Shown here: in pieces, positions 32,696 to 43,745 of the stretch
Layout: each line of letters starts with the position of its first letter
Numbering within the stretch: position 1 is the first letter of the stretch
Origin: Brucella cytisi
Lineage (GTDB): Bacteria; Pseudomonadota; Alphaproteobacteria; Rhizobiales; Rhizobiaceae
Length of the DNA: 64,000 nucleotides
NCBI GenBank assembly: GCA_012103075.1
Contig: JAAVLQ010000003.1
Location: 310,001-374,000, forward strand
Direction of reading: 5' to 3'
Program-made: the position numbers and the translations under genes
The notes under the pieces: generated by a model
Told to the model about the DNA's origin: nothing
What the model saw: the letters and a program-made list of their open reading frames with translations, nothing else
The model's database searches: none

Positions 32696-33708
32696 CTATT
32701 CGACTGGCGCGCAGAGACCGTATAAAGCATCCCCAGCGGCAGTTAGAGTAGGAAATCTTCGATAGACCACAATTCCATCTGCAGCGAAGCAAAGCTCTGT
32801 CGGTTCACCGAGCGGCGAACCGACGTGATGCAGATATCCCGCCAAGTCGCCCTTGTTCACAGTCGATCCCACCTGCTTCAACGGCTCAAAAAGACCATCC
32901 GACACCGCATAGATCGATGTTTCAGGCGGCAGCATCCTGAGCATTCGGGTCGTTGGCTTGTCCGGTGCAGCAAGGTCGGGTGCGACACCGAAGTCCCGCA
33001 GAACACGGCGTATTCCCGCTTCAGCCAGCGTTATGCCGCCTTGCGACAATCCGGGCCCGCCGCCAAGCTCCGTGGTCAGGGCCGCAAGCCCATGCGCGAC
33101 AGCCGATGCGTAGAGCGTCGTTGCGCCGCCGCCGCCCCGGCCATCGGTGAGAATGGTGTCGGGCGCGGCAAAACAGTCGAGCAGCGCGGCAATGCGCGCC
33201 TCCTGCTCGGGCGTGCGCCCGCGATGGGCAAAGGAAACCGGCATATAATCCAGCGAGCTACCGCCCGAATGAAGGTCCAGCACATAATCGGCCAGCGGAA
33301 ACAGAACTGTGGTTAGATAATGGGCAATCATGGCCGTCGGCCCACCATTTGCTGTACCCGGAAACAGCCGGTTGAGATTGCCCGAATCGAGTGGCGAATT
33401 TCTGCGCCCGGCAATAACGGCCGGACGGTTTAACTCAGGCATGATGATGACGCGGCCCTTCACCTCGGTCTTAAGCAATGCGGTGGCAATCCTGCGCAGG
33501 GCAATCTGCCCTTCATACTCGTCGCCATGCGTACCTGCAGCGAGGAGAACTGTCGGACCTTCGCCACCATTGATGCAGACCATGGGCACCGGAATCCAGC
33601 CGTAGGCCGATGTATCGGACGAAAAAGGCACGCGAGCATAATCAATCTGCACGCCGCGCCGCTCGAAATCGATTGTCGTCCAGACCGGCTTTTCATCTCG
33701 CTTGTCAT
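32696..33708 (-). CDS. Succinylglutamate desuccinylase/aspartoacylase-family deacylase (DoeB-like)
   Basis: Zinc-dependent deacylase of about 337 residues. Zinc ligands lie in AAGTHGDEYEGQIALRRIAT (His and Glu) and YVLDLHSGGSSLDYMP (His). PLDSGNLNRLFPGTANGG and the C-terminal lipoyl-like part VGSTVNKGDLAGYLHHVGSP resemble DoeB, which deacetylates N-acetyl-diaminobutyrate. Start ATG 33708; one frameshift near 33690 only. It is convergent with the M24 gene, ten bases apart. It probably removes an acyl group from an amino acid made by the cluster. Confidence 0.85.
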
Positions 33709-33760
33709 TTTGGCTCGCTTGTTTCTACTTAATCGGCTCATTGCGGTAAAAATATTCGGC

Positions 33761-34976
33761 TCACATGCGTTTCATACGAAACTCCGGGGCTGTCGGTACT
33801 GCGGCTGCAAGGCATGCCGCAACGACACAGATAATGGCTGTAGTTACAAGAACCGGCGTTATCCCGAGTCCTTGCGACAAAGGCGCCATTGCCGAAAGCC
33901 CCAGTGGCGCGAGTCCGTAGGATACGATAAAATCCAGTGAGGAAACGCGGGCCAACTTGCGACACTCAATTTCGCCCTGAATGGCGGTAAACCAGATGAC
34001 GTTGAAAAGCTCCATTCCGAAACCCGCGATCACATAGGACGCCATCGGTATCCAGAAAACTTCCGGTACCGGGAGGCTGAGAGGGACCACGCTATAGGCT
34101 CCAAGACCGGCAAGTGCCCACCAACCTCTTTTGACAGGTTGCCAGTATGAGATCGCAATGCCGCCGAGAAGTGCGCCGGACATATAGGCCATCACACTGC
34201 CGGCGAGCAGGCTGGCATTGTTGTATACGGTCGTGCTTATCAGCGGCACGAGAACGCCGGTAACAGAATAGCCTGTCGCCACCACCGCCGACAGGGCAGC
34301 CAGAGATGCAAAGAACCACGGATGGCGGCGGGCTTCATGATAGCCTTCGAGCAAATCTAAGATAAATCTTTCAGCAAGGCCTTTACCGGCTGCTGCCCGC
34401 CCGATCTCCACCTGCGGTTCAGCGGGCCATGGCGGAAGCAGGGCACTGACTATCCACATCATGCCGATTACCAGAAACGCTGAACCAAGCCCGAACACGG
34501 TTGCAATGATCGTGGCCGCCGCCGGGCCGACAAGAATCGTCGCTCGTACCGAAAAACTGAGTGCAGCATTGGCAATACGAAGCTCTGCTTCCTGTACCAG
34601 TGCCGGAACGATTGACTGGTAAACAGGCCTGCAAGCGCCCTGCCCCATGCCTGAAAGTACAACGCCCATAGCGGTGAGAATGGAGAGCGGCCGCGTATCT
34701 CCGGCAACGTCAAGGAATATCAGAGCCGCGCCGCAGGCGGCGATCAGGCTTGATGCCAGAATAATCCGACGACTTCCCACCCGATCCGCCATTACGCCTG
34801 CAATCGGCACGGCAGCGAGAAAGCCTACCGAGCGCAGCGCAAGAAAGATGCCCAGATCGATCGTGGAGAGAACACTCTCCGAAACGGCAATACCGAGAAC
34901 GAATGGTAGCGCCCACGTGGCAAAACCCGATGCGGTATTACCAGACCAGAGCCGGAAAAACCTATTGAACGAACAC
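33761..34976 (-). CDS. MFS transporter
   Basis: Major-facilitator membrane protein of about 405 residues with ten to twelve predicted helices. The loop 2-3 motif appears as AGVMADRVGSRRIILASSLI, followed by ALIFLDVAGD and many hydrophobic segments. The N-terminal part (RLWSGNTASGFATWALPFVL) is in a shifted frame near 34930; I place the start at GTG 34976, with doubt. It follows the M20 gene by 11 bases in the same direction. Export of a by-product or drug-like compound is possible; the substrate is not known. Confidence 0.8.
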
Positions 34977-34987
34977 TGGACACAGTC

Positions 34988-36422
34988 CTAGTTACCCGGA
35001 CCGGGCGTGTTCGTGCTTTTGCGGATTTCCTCGAGAATGCGAACCCAACTGCGCACGCCCTTATGGAAACGCCCGACATCGTAACGTTCATCCGGTGCAT
35101 GAATGGCATCATCGGGCAAGATGAAGCCAATCACGATACAATCGATGCCCAGCATATGGCGGAATTGTTGCGCAAGCGGAATAGACCCACCGGAACCCTT
35201 GAGAACAGTTGGCTTTCCCCATTCCTCCGCAAGGCCGCGGGCGGTGGCTTTCACAAACGGATTGTCCTCAGGCATCGTGACGGCGCTGCTTCCGGGAAAA
35301 CCCTCAAATTCCGCCGTGCAACCATACGGCAGACGAGCTCGTACAAAGGCACGGAAAAGTTCGCGTATCCTTGCCGGATCCTGCCCCTTCCACCAGCCGG
35401 AAGGAAAGCCGCGCTGTTGCCGAGCCGGGAATGACCGAGCGCTCGCCCGGTCCCCGGTTGCCGCCGGTAATGCCGTTTATATCAACGGTGGGCCGCCCCC
35501 AGATGGCTTCCAGAAGCGAATAGCCATTCTCGATAACGCCGCCGCGCAGATCGACTTTCTCAACCAGATCGGTCTCTTGCCCGAGCGCCTGCCATTGCTG
35601 GCGAAGCTCCGGGGAAATATCCTTCACATCATCATAAAATCCTTCGATTGTTACGCGGCCATTTTCATCGTGAATGCCCGCGAGGATACGGCTGAGAATG
35701 CGAACCGGATTGGCCGCAACCGCACCAAAAAATCCTGAATGCAGATCGTCATTTGGCGTCTTTATAACGATTTTTTCGTGGAGAAGACCCTTGAGGCGAA
35801 TGCTCAGTGCTGGCTGTGTGGGCGACCACATATCGCTATCACATATGAAAGCCACGTCGCAGGACAGTTCTTCTTTTGTGCGCCTCAAGAAAGGCGGGTA
35901 GGCTATGGGATCCGGATTCTTCCTCGCCTTCCAGCAGCACAATCACCGCCCGGAAAATCCCCATGAATATTTTTCCGGGCGCGCAACCCCTCGATGAATG
36001 TCCAGAGCTGGCTTTTGCTATCCGATGCGCCACGGCCATAGAAGCGGCGAAGCCCGTCTTCCTCTATAATCTCCGGCGCGAAAGGTGCATGTTTCGCGCC
36101 TGCGGCTCGCCAACCGGCTGCACATCGTAATGCCCGTAAAACAGCATTCGCGGAGTTTTTTCGACAACCGTGCCGGTTGAACGGGCAAGCACCAATGGGT
36201 GACCTTCGGTTTCGACAACCCGCGCCTTAAAGCCGAGCTGCGCAAGTTCATTCTCAAGCCAGCGCGCCGCATGGTCAATCCCTTCGACGCCTGAAGAATC
36301 GCTCGAAATGGAGGGATCGCTATTAGCTCAAGGAGTTTGTGGAGTCCTTCCTCAAGATTACGATCTGCTTCCTGAAGCGCAGCGTCGATAGCATTTCCGG
36401 CGAATTTGACATCCTCGACCAT
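34988..36422 (-). CDS. M20-family metallopeptidase (dipeptidase type)
   Basis: Di-zinc amidohydrolase of about 475 residues. The metal motif YGHYDVQPVG is near residue 90 and GGSIPLAQQFRHMLGIDCIV and HAPDERYDVGRF near the end. Start ATG 36422 follows GGGAGG; it begins three bases after the PLP gene stops. Several frameshifts (about 36330, 36110, 35950, 35880, 35390, 35310). The family cleaves dipeptides, carnosine-like compounds and N-carbamoyl or N-acyl amino acids, which fits the other hydrolases of this cluster. Confidence 0.83.
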
Positions 36423-36424
36423 GC

Positions 36425-37687
36425 CTACCTCCCCGCCTTTCCAATTTCAAAGGCAAATTCCGTTTTCAGATAAGCGCGCAGCGATGCAATATCTGCCTTC
36501 ACAGCTGGAACCGGCCTCGGTTCAGTCGGTTCTTTCAGCCCCGTCGAGCAGCCGATAACCACTATGGGACCATCATTTTCCAAACCACCAATTTTATTGA
36601 GCGCCGCAAATGCAGCACTGGAAGAATATTCCTGCCATAGGCCCCGGCGCGCCATTATGCCGTGGGCTGCCAGCGCCGCATCGTCATCCACCAGCATCGG
36701 CAAGCCGTTGCTTTCCCGGATGGCAACTACTGAACGATAGCCATTAACTGTCGTCGCTGTACCCGACTGAAACGTTGGCTTCGCCTCGACTGTGATTGCC
36801 GGAAACCCGGCTTCGATTGCATGGAAAAGCGGCCCCTCGCCGCGGGCTCAACGGAAACGAGTTGCGGAATGCGGTCTGTATGGCCCCAGAGCCGCGCCTC
36901 GTTAAAACCTTTGTATATACCATAAAGCATCTCGCCATAGCCCGTTGGCACCACAACGGCAGATGGAACCTGACCATTGAGATCGCTGAGGATTTCATAG
37001 GCAATCGTTTTATAGCCTTCCGGACCCCAAGGGTGCCCGGTATGCACGGAGGTCAGGTTGCTGACCGGATAAGTGCCCGGTAGGTCTGGAGCGCGCGCAA
37101 TGCCGGCCAGCGATCCTCGGCGGGCAAGAATACCGGAAACGCGCCATAGCCGATGATCATATCGCGGAATGCCGGGCTCACTTCCGGCATGGTCAACACG
37201 ATGCAATTGAGACCGGCGCGGCTGGCCATGGCAGCAGCGGATACGCCGTGGTTACCCGAAGAGGCGACGATAATCGTTGAGGCGCCCTCATAAAGTGCGG
37301 CCGAAACTGTGAATGCATTCAGCCGGTCCTTATGGCTCCAAGTCGGGTTGCGGCTCTCATCCTTGACAAACACTCCCCGGTCGCGGACAGCTAAGGGCGC
37401 AACCGCGGAAACATTGATCAGCGGCGTGTTGCCCACCGGCATGGTCAATTTCGGGTGAAGCGGCGGCAGGATTTCCTGCCAGTCCTCCCATTTCGCTCCC
37501 TTAGAGAAACGGACGCGGGATACGAGCGCATAGTCGTAATCCACTTCCAACGGAAACTGCATGCTGCCATTCGAGGTTTCGGGGCACCCCGAAAGTAGCG
37601 CTGGAAGTAGCGGGAAAGCCGGATTTCCCGGGCCAAGCGACCTCTGCCCCTTCGCAAGCGAGGAGTCTCAATATTCAGATCTGTCAT
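36425..37687 (-). CDS. PLP-dependent enzyme, fold type II, threonine-synthase-like
   Basis: Tryptophan-synthase-beta-superfamily enzyme of about 420 residues. The cofactor lysine is in ESRNPTWSHKDRLNAF, the phosphate loop in VASSGNHGVSAAAM, and the pyridine-nitrogen side in VIGCSTGLKEP. Start ATG 37687 (MTDLNIETPRLRRG) follows GAGG. Frameshifts near 37600, 37090, 36855 and 36720. The SHKDR motif groups it with threonine synthases and diaminopropionate-type lyases, but it has no phospho-homoserine context here; beta-elimination or replacement on an amino acid released by the deacylase or peptidase is an inference. Confidence 0.82.
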
Positions 37688-37746
37688 TTTTTGCCTCAAG
37701 TTACCTTGACATTCAATGCCAATCGGAGCGCAAGGCTTCGCATGCG

Positions 37747-38495
37747 CTAGTGAAGTATCTGCTCGAGGAAGTGTCTGGTGCGCGCTTCCTTCGGGTTTTC
37801 GAAAAATGTTGATGGCGGGGCTTCTTCAACAATCTTGCCCTGATCCATAAATATGACTCGATCGGCGATCTTTCGCGCAAAACCCATTTCATGCGTTACG
37901 CAGATGATGGTGATTCCGTCCCGGGCAAGATCTGCCAGCGTTTCCAGCACTTCCTTCACCATTTCCGGGTCGAGCGCAGAGGTCGGTTCGTCGCATAGAA
38001 GCACCGACGGTTTGACGCATAGCGAACGAGCTATGGCCACACGCTGCTGCTGCCCGCCGGAAAGCTGCCCGGGATATTTATCTGCCTGCTCGGGTATTCT
38101 CACCCGCTTCAGATAACGGCGGGCAATGTCATCGGCCTCCGGCGGGGTAGCTTGTGAACCCACCGTAGCGCCAGAGTGCAGTTCTCCAGCACGGTGAGAT
38201 GTGGAAAGAGGTTGAACTGCTGGAAAACCATGCCGACATTCCTGCGAACCGCATCCAGCACCTTTGATTTCTGCGAAAGCGCGACACCGTTGACGGTGAT
38301 CTTGCCGCCCTGAAAGGATTCAAGGCCATTGATGCAGCGGATCATCGTGGATTTACCGGAGCCGGAAGGACCGCAAACAACGATCTTTTCACCTTCACGC
38401 ACGCTGAGATTGATTTCGTCCGGGACCTGAAAATCACCGAACCACTTGCTCATCTGTTCAATTTCAATCGACTTTTCGATATTTATGTCGGGCAT
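37747..38495 (-). CDS. Amino-acid ABC transporter ATP-binding protein
   Basis: ABC ATPase of about 250 residues. Walker A GPSGSGKST, Q-loop VFQQFNLFPHLTVLEN, signature LSGGQQQRVAIARSL, Walker B VLLCDEPTSALDPEM, H-loop CVTHEMGFARKIADR. A frameshift near 38145 splits the helical domain. Start ATG 38495. It is second in likeness to the ATPase at 19505 but clearly a separate gene. Works with the two permeases and binding protein upstream. Confidence 0.9.
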
Positions 38496-38531
38496 GCCCG
38501 GCCCCTTTCCTTCAGATCATGGGCAGCGTGA

Positions 38532-39226
38532 TCACAGCACTTCGACGCGTCCCCGCCACGAAACGGAAACGAGCGAAAACAGCATAGAAATAGCGACCCG
38601 TGTGATTATTGTGATGCAGAGATAGATAATGCCGGCAATCAGCAGCGGCTCATAGATATCGAGCGTCCGTGAGCGGATTTCATTGGCGAAGCCCATGACA
38701 TCCATCACCGTGACCGTAAACGCCAGAGCCGTAGACTTGCAGAGCATGATAACTTCGGTCGTATAGGCGGCGAAACCATTGCGCAGCATGGCCGGAAAAA
38801 AATCGCCACCCGGAAGGTCTGGAAGCCTGTCAGCCCCAGCGATCTCGCAGCCTCGACCTGTTCCTTCGGCGTCTGGTAGTAGGAGCCGCGCATGATTTCC
38901 GATGTGTAGGCCATTTCTACAATGGCCAGACACAGAACCGCGCACCAGAACGGGCTGGAGAAGATGCTCCACAAAAATGTCTCGCGAATGACCGGCAGAA
39001 CCGGAAAGCCGTAATAGATGACATAAAGCATCAGCAGCATGGGCACGCCGCGAATACAGAACATCAGGTTCCAGACGATTTTTGATGTCAGTCCGCCGAA
39101 ACGGATCTGGACAAAGGCCACAAGCGCGGCGAACACAAAGCCGATCAGCAGCGAAATGATGAACAGGCTGAGGGTAGTGGAAAGCCCGTCAAGAATTTCC
39201 ATTGCGTAAGACATCATATGTTCCAT
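38532..39226 (-). CDS. Amino-acid ABC transporter permease
   Basis: Inner-membrane permease of about 232 residues: MFCIRGVPMLLMLYVIYYGF and TPKEQVEAARSLGLTGFQTF (ATPase dock) place it in the polar amino-acid class. Start ATG 39226 overlaps the stop of the preceding permease (ATGTGATGG). Frameshift near 38795 only. It shares the operon with the ATPase downstream. Confidence 0.87.
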
Positions 39227-39920
39227 CACATGCCTCCCATGGACTTGCGGGAATGTCTTTCAAGACGGTGAAACAACTTCGCCGAGACGAATGCGAAGAT
39301 GATGAAAATGACGATAGAAATCCCGTAGAAGGTGAAGGGAGCGCCGGTCGAACGCGCGCCCAGCGAGGCGATGCGCACGATATCAGAAATGCCTATAATG
39401 CTCAGAAGTGCCGTTTCCTTCATGCTGATGAGCCAAAGAGAACTCAGATGCGGTATCATTTTTTGTAGACCTGCGGGAGGATGATCAGTCCCAAAGATCG
39501 CAAACCAGAGAAGCCGAGCGCCCGGCCCGCCTCATGCTGCCCGGCAGGAATATCCGCCCAACCGGCCTTGAAAAGCTCAGTTGAATAGGCACCTAACACA
39601 ATGGATGTTGACATGATGCCCGCACCAGCGGACTTATTGTGATGTGGGATATGCCCGGAATGACCGAGATAAGACTGTTGATAATCCCATCTGCAGTGTA
39701 GAAAATCAGGATCAGCAGCAAAATGTCTGGCAGGCTTCTAAAAAATATATGTGTAGAGCCGAACTACGAAAGCTGCGCCCCAAAGCCGTGATCTGGCGAC
39801 GATTGTAAGCACGATCCCGATAAGCATGCTGAAGGCGAAGCTGAAAATCGCCACAGTCAGGCTGACACCGAAGGCCCTCGCAAATTGCCAGCCCCAGCCG
39901 GCTTCCAAATATTCAAGCAT
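39226..39920 (-). CDS. Amino-acid ABC transporter permease
   Basis: Partner permease of about 230 residues. N-terminal helices GWGWQFARAFGVSLTVAIFS and LIGIVLTIVARSRLWG, the central GQHEAGRALGFSGLRSLGLI dock in a shifted frame, and a C-terminal part ending RLERHSRKSMGGM. At least three frameshifts (about 39740, 39620, 39460). Start ATG 39920. Lies between the binding-protein gene (264 bases upstream) and the second permease. Confidence 0.8.
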
Positions 39921-40183
39921 GCGGATAACCTGTTTCTATAGGGTACTGGTAACGCGAAAGTTCAGACTGTTTTCACGCCAGACAAGCATTTCCCGAAGCT
40001 GCACAGGAAATACCGGAGCAGCCAATGGGTGCGCCTCCTAAAAAAAATATTTGAAGCCGGGTAATGGCTACTTTTTAGGCGCTGGCGGAAATGGAATTTC
40101 AGGCTGGCGGCTACCCCTTCGCTTTTCAGTCATCGGGGCAGTCGGTGATGACAATTGCGCTATGAAAGCGGCAAGGCCATAAA

Positions 40184-40935
40184 TTACTTGATGGGCGGAC
40201 CCCACTTTTTAGCTAGCCTATCCCAGACACCGTTTTCGCGTGTCGTCTTGAGGGCAGCGTTGAATTCATCTCGTAACGCCGTATCGGCCGGGCGGAAAGC
40301 CATGCCTATGCCTTCCGAGACTTGGACCGGATCACCGATATTGATCATTTTCGGTGTGTCGTCGGTTTTCCCGACGAAGGGCTCGATGTCGCCGAGAACG
40401 ATATCAATACGACCGGTCTTCAGATCAGAAACCGGGGCATCCATGGATGGATAACGCCGGACTTCGAGACCGGGATAGGTCTTTTCGACATATGCCGCGT
40501 TCGTTGTGCCTTGTTGCACGCCAATCGTCTTGCCCTTCATGGTTTCCGGTGAAATGTCGAATTCCTCGCCTTCGATCACACCGAAATAGGAATAGGTGCG
40601 TGCATAGGGCTCGCTGAAGATAACACGCTTTTTCGCTCCTCGGTAATACCCATGCCGCCGATGACGACATCAAACTTATCGGCAAGCAAGGCGGGAATGA
40701 TACCGCTCCACTCATTGGTCACGAACCGGCATTTCACCTTCATGATCTCGCACATTGCATTTCCGAGATCGATGTCAAACCCTTGAAGCGTGCCATCCGC
40801 TGCTGTCATGTTGAACGGAGGAAAGCCACCTTCATTGGCGATAACGATTTCGCGCCGCTCTTCGGCTTGAACGCCTGACAGCGAACCGGCAACCAGCGCA
40901 ACAGTCAGCCCGGCAATTGTTAAAGACAATTTCAT
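40184..40935 (-). CDS. Amino-acid ABC transporter, family 3 solute-binding protein (lysine/arginine/ornithine type)
   Basis: Periplasmic protein of about 250 residues with signal peptide LTVALVAGSLSGVQA. Signatures are FPPFNMTAADGTLQGFDIDL, WSGIIPALLADKFDVVIGGM, TIGVQQGTTNAAYVEKTY and TGRIDIVLGDIEPFV, typical of cationic amino-acid binders. Frameshift near 40630 only. It heads the leftward transport operon; two perfect palindromes lie just upstream, so this promoter is probably the main control point. Confidence 0.88.
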
Positions 40936-40954
40936 TGTTGTTCCCCTTGTCTAT

Positions 40955-41023
40955 TTGTAATTACAATTAATCCGCTCATAATCTCGATGTCAACGGCAAT
41001 GCCAAGTTTTTTTGTAATTACAA
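40955..41023. promoter_or_regulatory. Twin perfect palindromes TTGTAATTACAA before the binding-protein gene
   Basis: TTGTAATTACAA occurs at 40955-40966 and 41012-41023, centres 57 bases apart. The half-site GTAAT/ATTAC matches the GT-N-TA-N-AC style of HutC-type GntR regulators, and such a regulator is encoded at 30713. A DNA-looping or tandem operator is likely. Confidence 0.65.
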
Positions 41024-41331
41024 ATGGCGGATGATTCTGCTGGTGGCGATGCAAATCGCTCGGTGTAGCCTGAGAGGCGCACCGCGGGCCGGACATATGA
41101 GCGCAAGCGATCCGATCAAAACCATAAAGACTTCTTGCATCCGGGGGCCGTCCACATATGCGATTTCGCCCCTACCCGGAATCGCCCCCGACATGCTCAT
41201 TCGGTCGGTACCAGAATGATTCAATCATCGCGTCTGAACGATTGATGCCGATAGTAAACAGTTGCATAGTGCAGACGCATTGAATAATCTTTTGCGGCAA
41301 TACTTTTTATTGCTTCATCAAAGAGGATCAC

Positions 41332-41537
41332 ATGGCAATTGGCACTGTAAAGTTTTTCAATCACGATAAAGGTTTTGGCTTCATCACGCCAGAAAATAGC
41401 GGGACCGATGTTTTTGTGCACGTGTCTGCACTTTTGCAGGCTGGTGGATCACTCGGGACGGTCAGAAAGTCAGTTACGATATCGGTCAAGATCGCAAGAC
41501 CGGAAAAACAAAGGCCGAGAACGTACGCCCTCTGTGA
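41332..41537 (+). CDS. Cold-shock protein (CspA family)
   Basis: Small nucleic-acid-binding protein of about 69 residues: RNP1 KGFGFITPE and RNP2 VFVHVSALLQ on a five-stranded barrel. It melts RNA structure in the cytoplasm. Near 41454 one base is missing, so the end (GQKVSYDIGQDRKTGKTKAE then NVRPL) is in the next frame and stops at 41537. Start ATG 41332 follows AGAGGA. A hairpin terminator follows directly. Confidence 0.9.
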
Positions 41538-41567
41538 GGCTGTCGATGCCCCTCGTGGCAATCTGTG

Positions 41568-41600
41568 AGCGCTGCTGGCATTTCTGCAGCGCTTATTTTC
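41568..41600 (+). terminator. Rho-independent terminator after the cold-shock gene
   Basis: Perfect eight-base stem AGCGCTGC / GCAGCGCT with a ten-base loop, then TATTTTC. Good shape and position. Confidence 0.85.
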
Positions 41601-42190
41601 CCACAGCACCACTTTTGTCGTTGAGCGGAATAATAGCTGTCAACTGACAACATTCCCAAATATGCGTAACTTGTATGTTTCGTCTCCCCGAGCAGTTGAG
41701 TAGCAGCAGAAACTGACAGGCGTCAGCATTATCGGTCGCTCCAGCAGGTTGGATCCAGCAGATAGATGCAGATTACAACATCTACCATTCTTTCGATCGA
41801 CCGTTGTTCCCGAGCTTCGGCATGACATTTTGTTTCAGTGTCCAACTCTGTCCACAGTCTATCCATAGGACAACGAACCACCAGACGCTGGGGCACTTAA
41901 AGAATGAACATAAACTCGACAATTGCCGCCAGTACATTCTCCTGAACCGGGGCGATATCGCCACGAATACCCCGACTTAAAGGGCAGAGAACTTTATCCC
42001 GTTGCCGGATCGCGCATCAGATTGAGGCTCCACCATAGCCAGCCGAGCGGCAGTCCACATCGTTCATCTCGATCTCGAACCATTGACTTTTCAAAATGGC
42101 TGCATTTAAACACCGGTCAAAATCCTGAACTGGATCAGTTCCGGGCGTCCGTGTCCGCAGATAAGCTGCGTTAGGAATCAAGAGTAAATT
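41601..42190. other. Stretch without a recognisable gene
   Basis: About 590 bases between the cold-shock terminator and the phosphate transporter gene. Only short open frames are seen, none with a family or good ribosome site. Probably leader and promoter of the transporter plus spacer. Confidence 0.45.
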
Positions 42191-43681
42191 ATGGCAAACG
42201 AAGATCTCGAAGCTCGTCATCTGGAGACCCCGGATCGAGACTTGGGCCGCTTCGTCAAGCTGGAAACGGCGGCGAGTTACGTCTCGCGTCCGCTTGTGGC
42301 ACCGTGAATCGCCCTTGTATTCATCATCCTTGCCGGGCTTGGCGCTGCCATGTTGCTGGGCCAGACCAGTCAGACGCTTATAGTTGTAGCCGCAGCCGTT
42401 TTTGGCGCCTATATGGCTTTGAACATTGGTGCTAACGACGTGGCCAACAATATGGGTCCGGCAGTCGGCGCAAACGCGCTGAGCATGGGCGGCGCGATTG
42501 CGATTGCCGCGGTGTTCGAAAGTGCTGGCGCGCTCATCGCCGGAGCTGATGTTGTGTCGACGGTCGCAACCGGCATCATCGCGCCAGACACGCTAGCAAC
42601 ACCAATCATGTTCATCTGGGCAATGATGGCAGCGTTGCTCGCCTCGGCACTTTGGGTCAACCTTGCGACATGGATCGGCGCTCCTGTGTCGACCACGCAT
42701 GCGGTCGTCGGAGGTGTCGTGGGCGCAGGCATCGTCGCTGCTGGCTTCGGAGCAGTGAACTGGTCTCAAATGATGGCTATCGCGGCAAGCTGGGTTATTT
42801 CGCCTGTGCTGGGTGCCATCATAGCGGCTGGCTTTCTCTGGTTGATCAAGGCCCGTATTGTCTATCGTGCAGATAAGATTGCCGCTGCTCGCATATGGGT
42901 ACCGATCCTTGTTGGTCTAATGGCTGGAACCTTTGCAACATATCTGATCATGAAAGGGCTGAAACAATTGGTCGACGTATCGATTGGAACAGCCCTGATC
43001 TGTGGATTGGCTGTCGGCGTCGGAAGCTGGCTGATTTTGGTCCCGGTTATTCGCCGCCAGTCACACGGTCTCGAAAATCGCAACAAGTCACTCAAGGTCC
43101 TGTTCAGCATTCCCCCGGTTGTTTCAGCGGCATTGCTCAGCTTTGCCCACGGTGCCAACGATGTGGCAAATGCTGTCGGGCCGCTCGCGGCAATTGTCCA
43201 GACATCGCAGACCGGCGCGTTAAACGACGGCGTCGTAATCCCGCTCTGGGTCATGCTGATCGGCGCATGTGGCATTTCATTCGGCTTGTGCCTGTTTGGT
43301 CCCAAGCTCATTCGAATGGTTGGAAACCAGATCACCAAACTAAACCCGATGCGAGCCTACTGCGTGTCACTTTCCGCTGCGATCACTGTCATTCTGGCAA
43401 GCTGGTTGGGACTTCCGGTCAGTTCGACCCATATTGCCATTGGTGCAATCTTTGGCGTCGGGTTCTTTCGGGAATGGGACACTGAGCGTAGATTGAAGAA
43501 GGCGCGCCGGGCCCTGCCATTGGAATCTATCCCAGCAGAAGAGCGTCGCCGTCGCAAACTGGTGCGCCGTTCCCACGCATTGACGATTGCTGCTGCCCGG
43601 GTAGTAACAGTCCCTGCAGCAGCAATCCTCTCAGCCATTCTGTTTGCATTGTTGAAACAGATCCCTGTTGGACACTCCTGA
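42191..43681 (+). CDS. Inorganic phosphate transporter, PiT family
   Basis: Membrane transporter of about 496 residues, low-affinity metal-phosphate uptake. The twin family signatures are NIGANDVANNMGPAVGANAL and SFAHGANDVANAVGPLAAIV; STTHAVVGGVVG and SSTHIAIGAIFG flank them. ATG 42191 gives an N-terminal tail MANEDLEARHLETP, but codon 39 is TGA (42305-42307) in the same frame. Either this is a base substitution, or translation starts later, for example at 42350. Otherwise intact over 1.3 kb. No phoU-like gene is adjacent. Confidence 0.85.
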
Positions 43682-43745
43682 TCCGTTAGCACAGGGTAAA
43701 TCTGTTAATGCTGAGTTGGTGAGTGCAACTACAGGTGTTGCGCCG

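Noticed and set aside
42305..42307. TGA as a selenocysteine or recoded codon.
   Set aside because: It lies in a poorly conserved N-terminal tail of a transporter, with no family precedent and no visible recoding hairpin.
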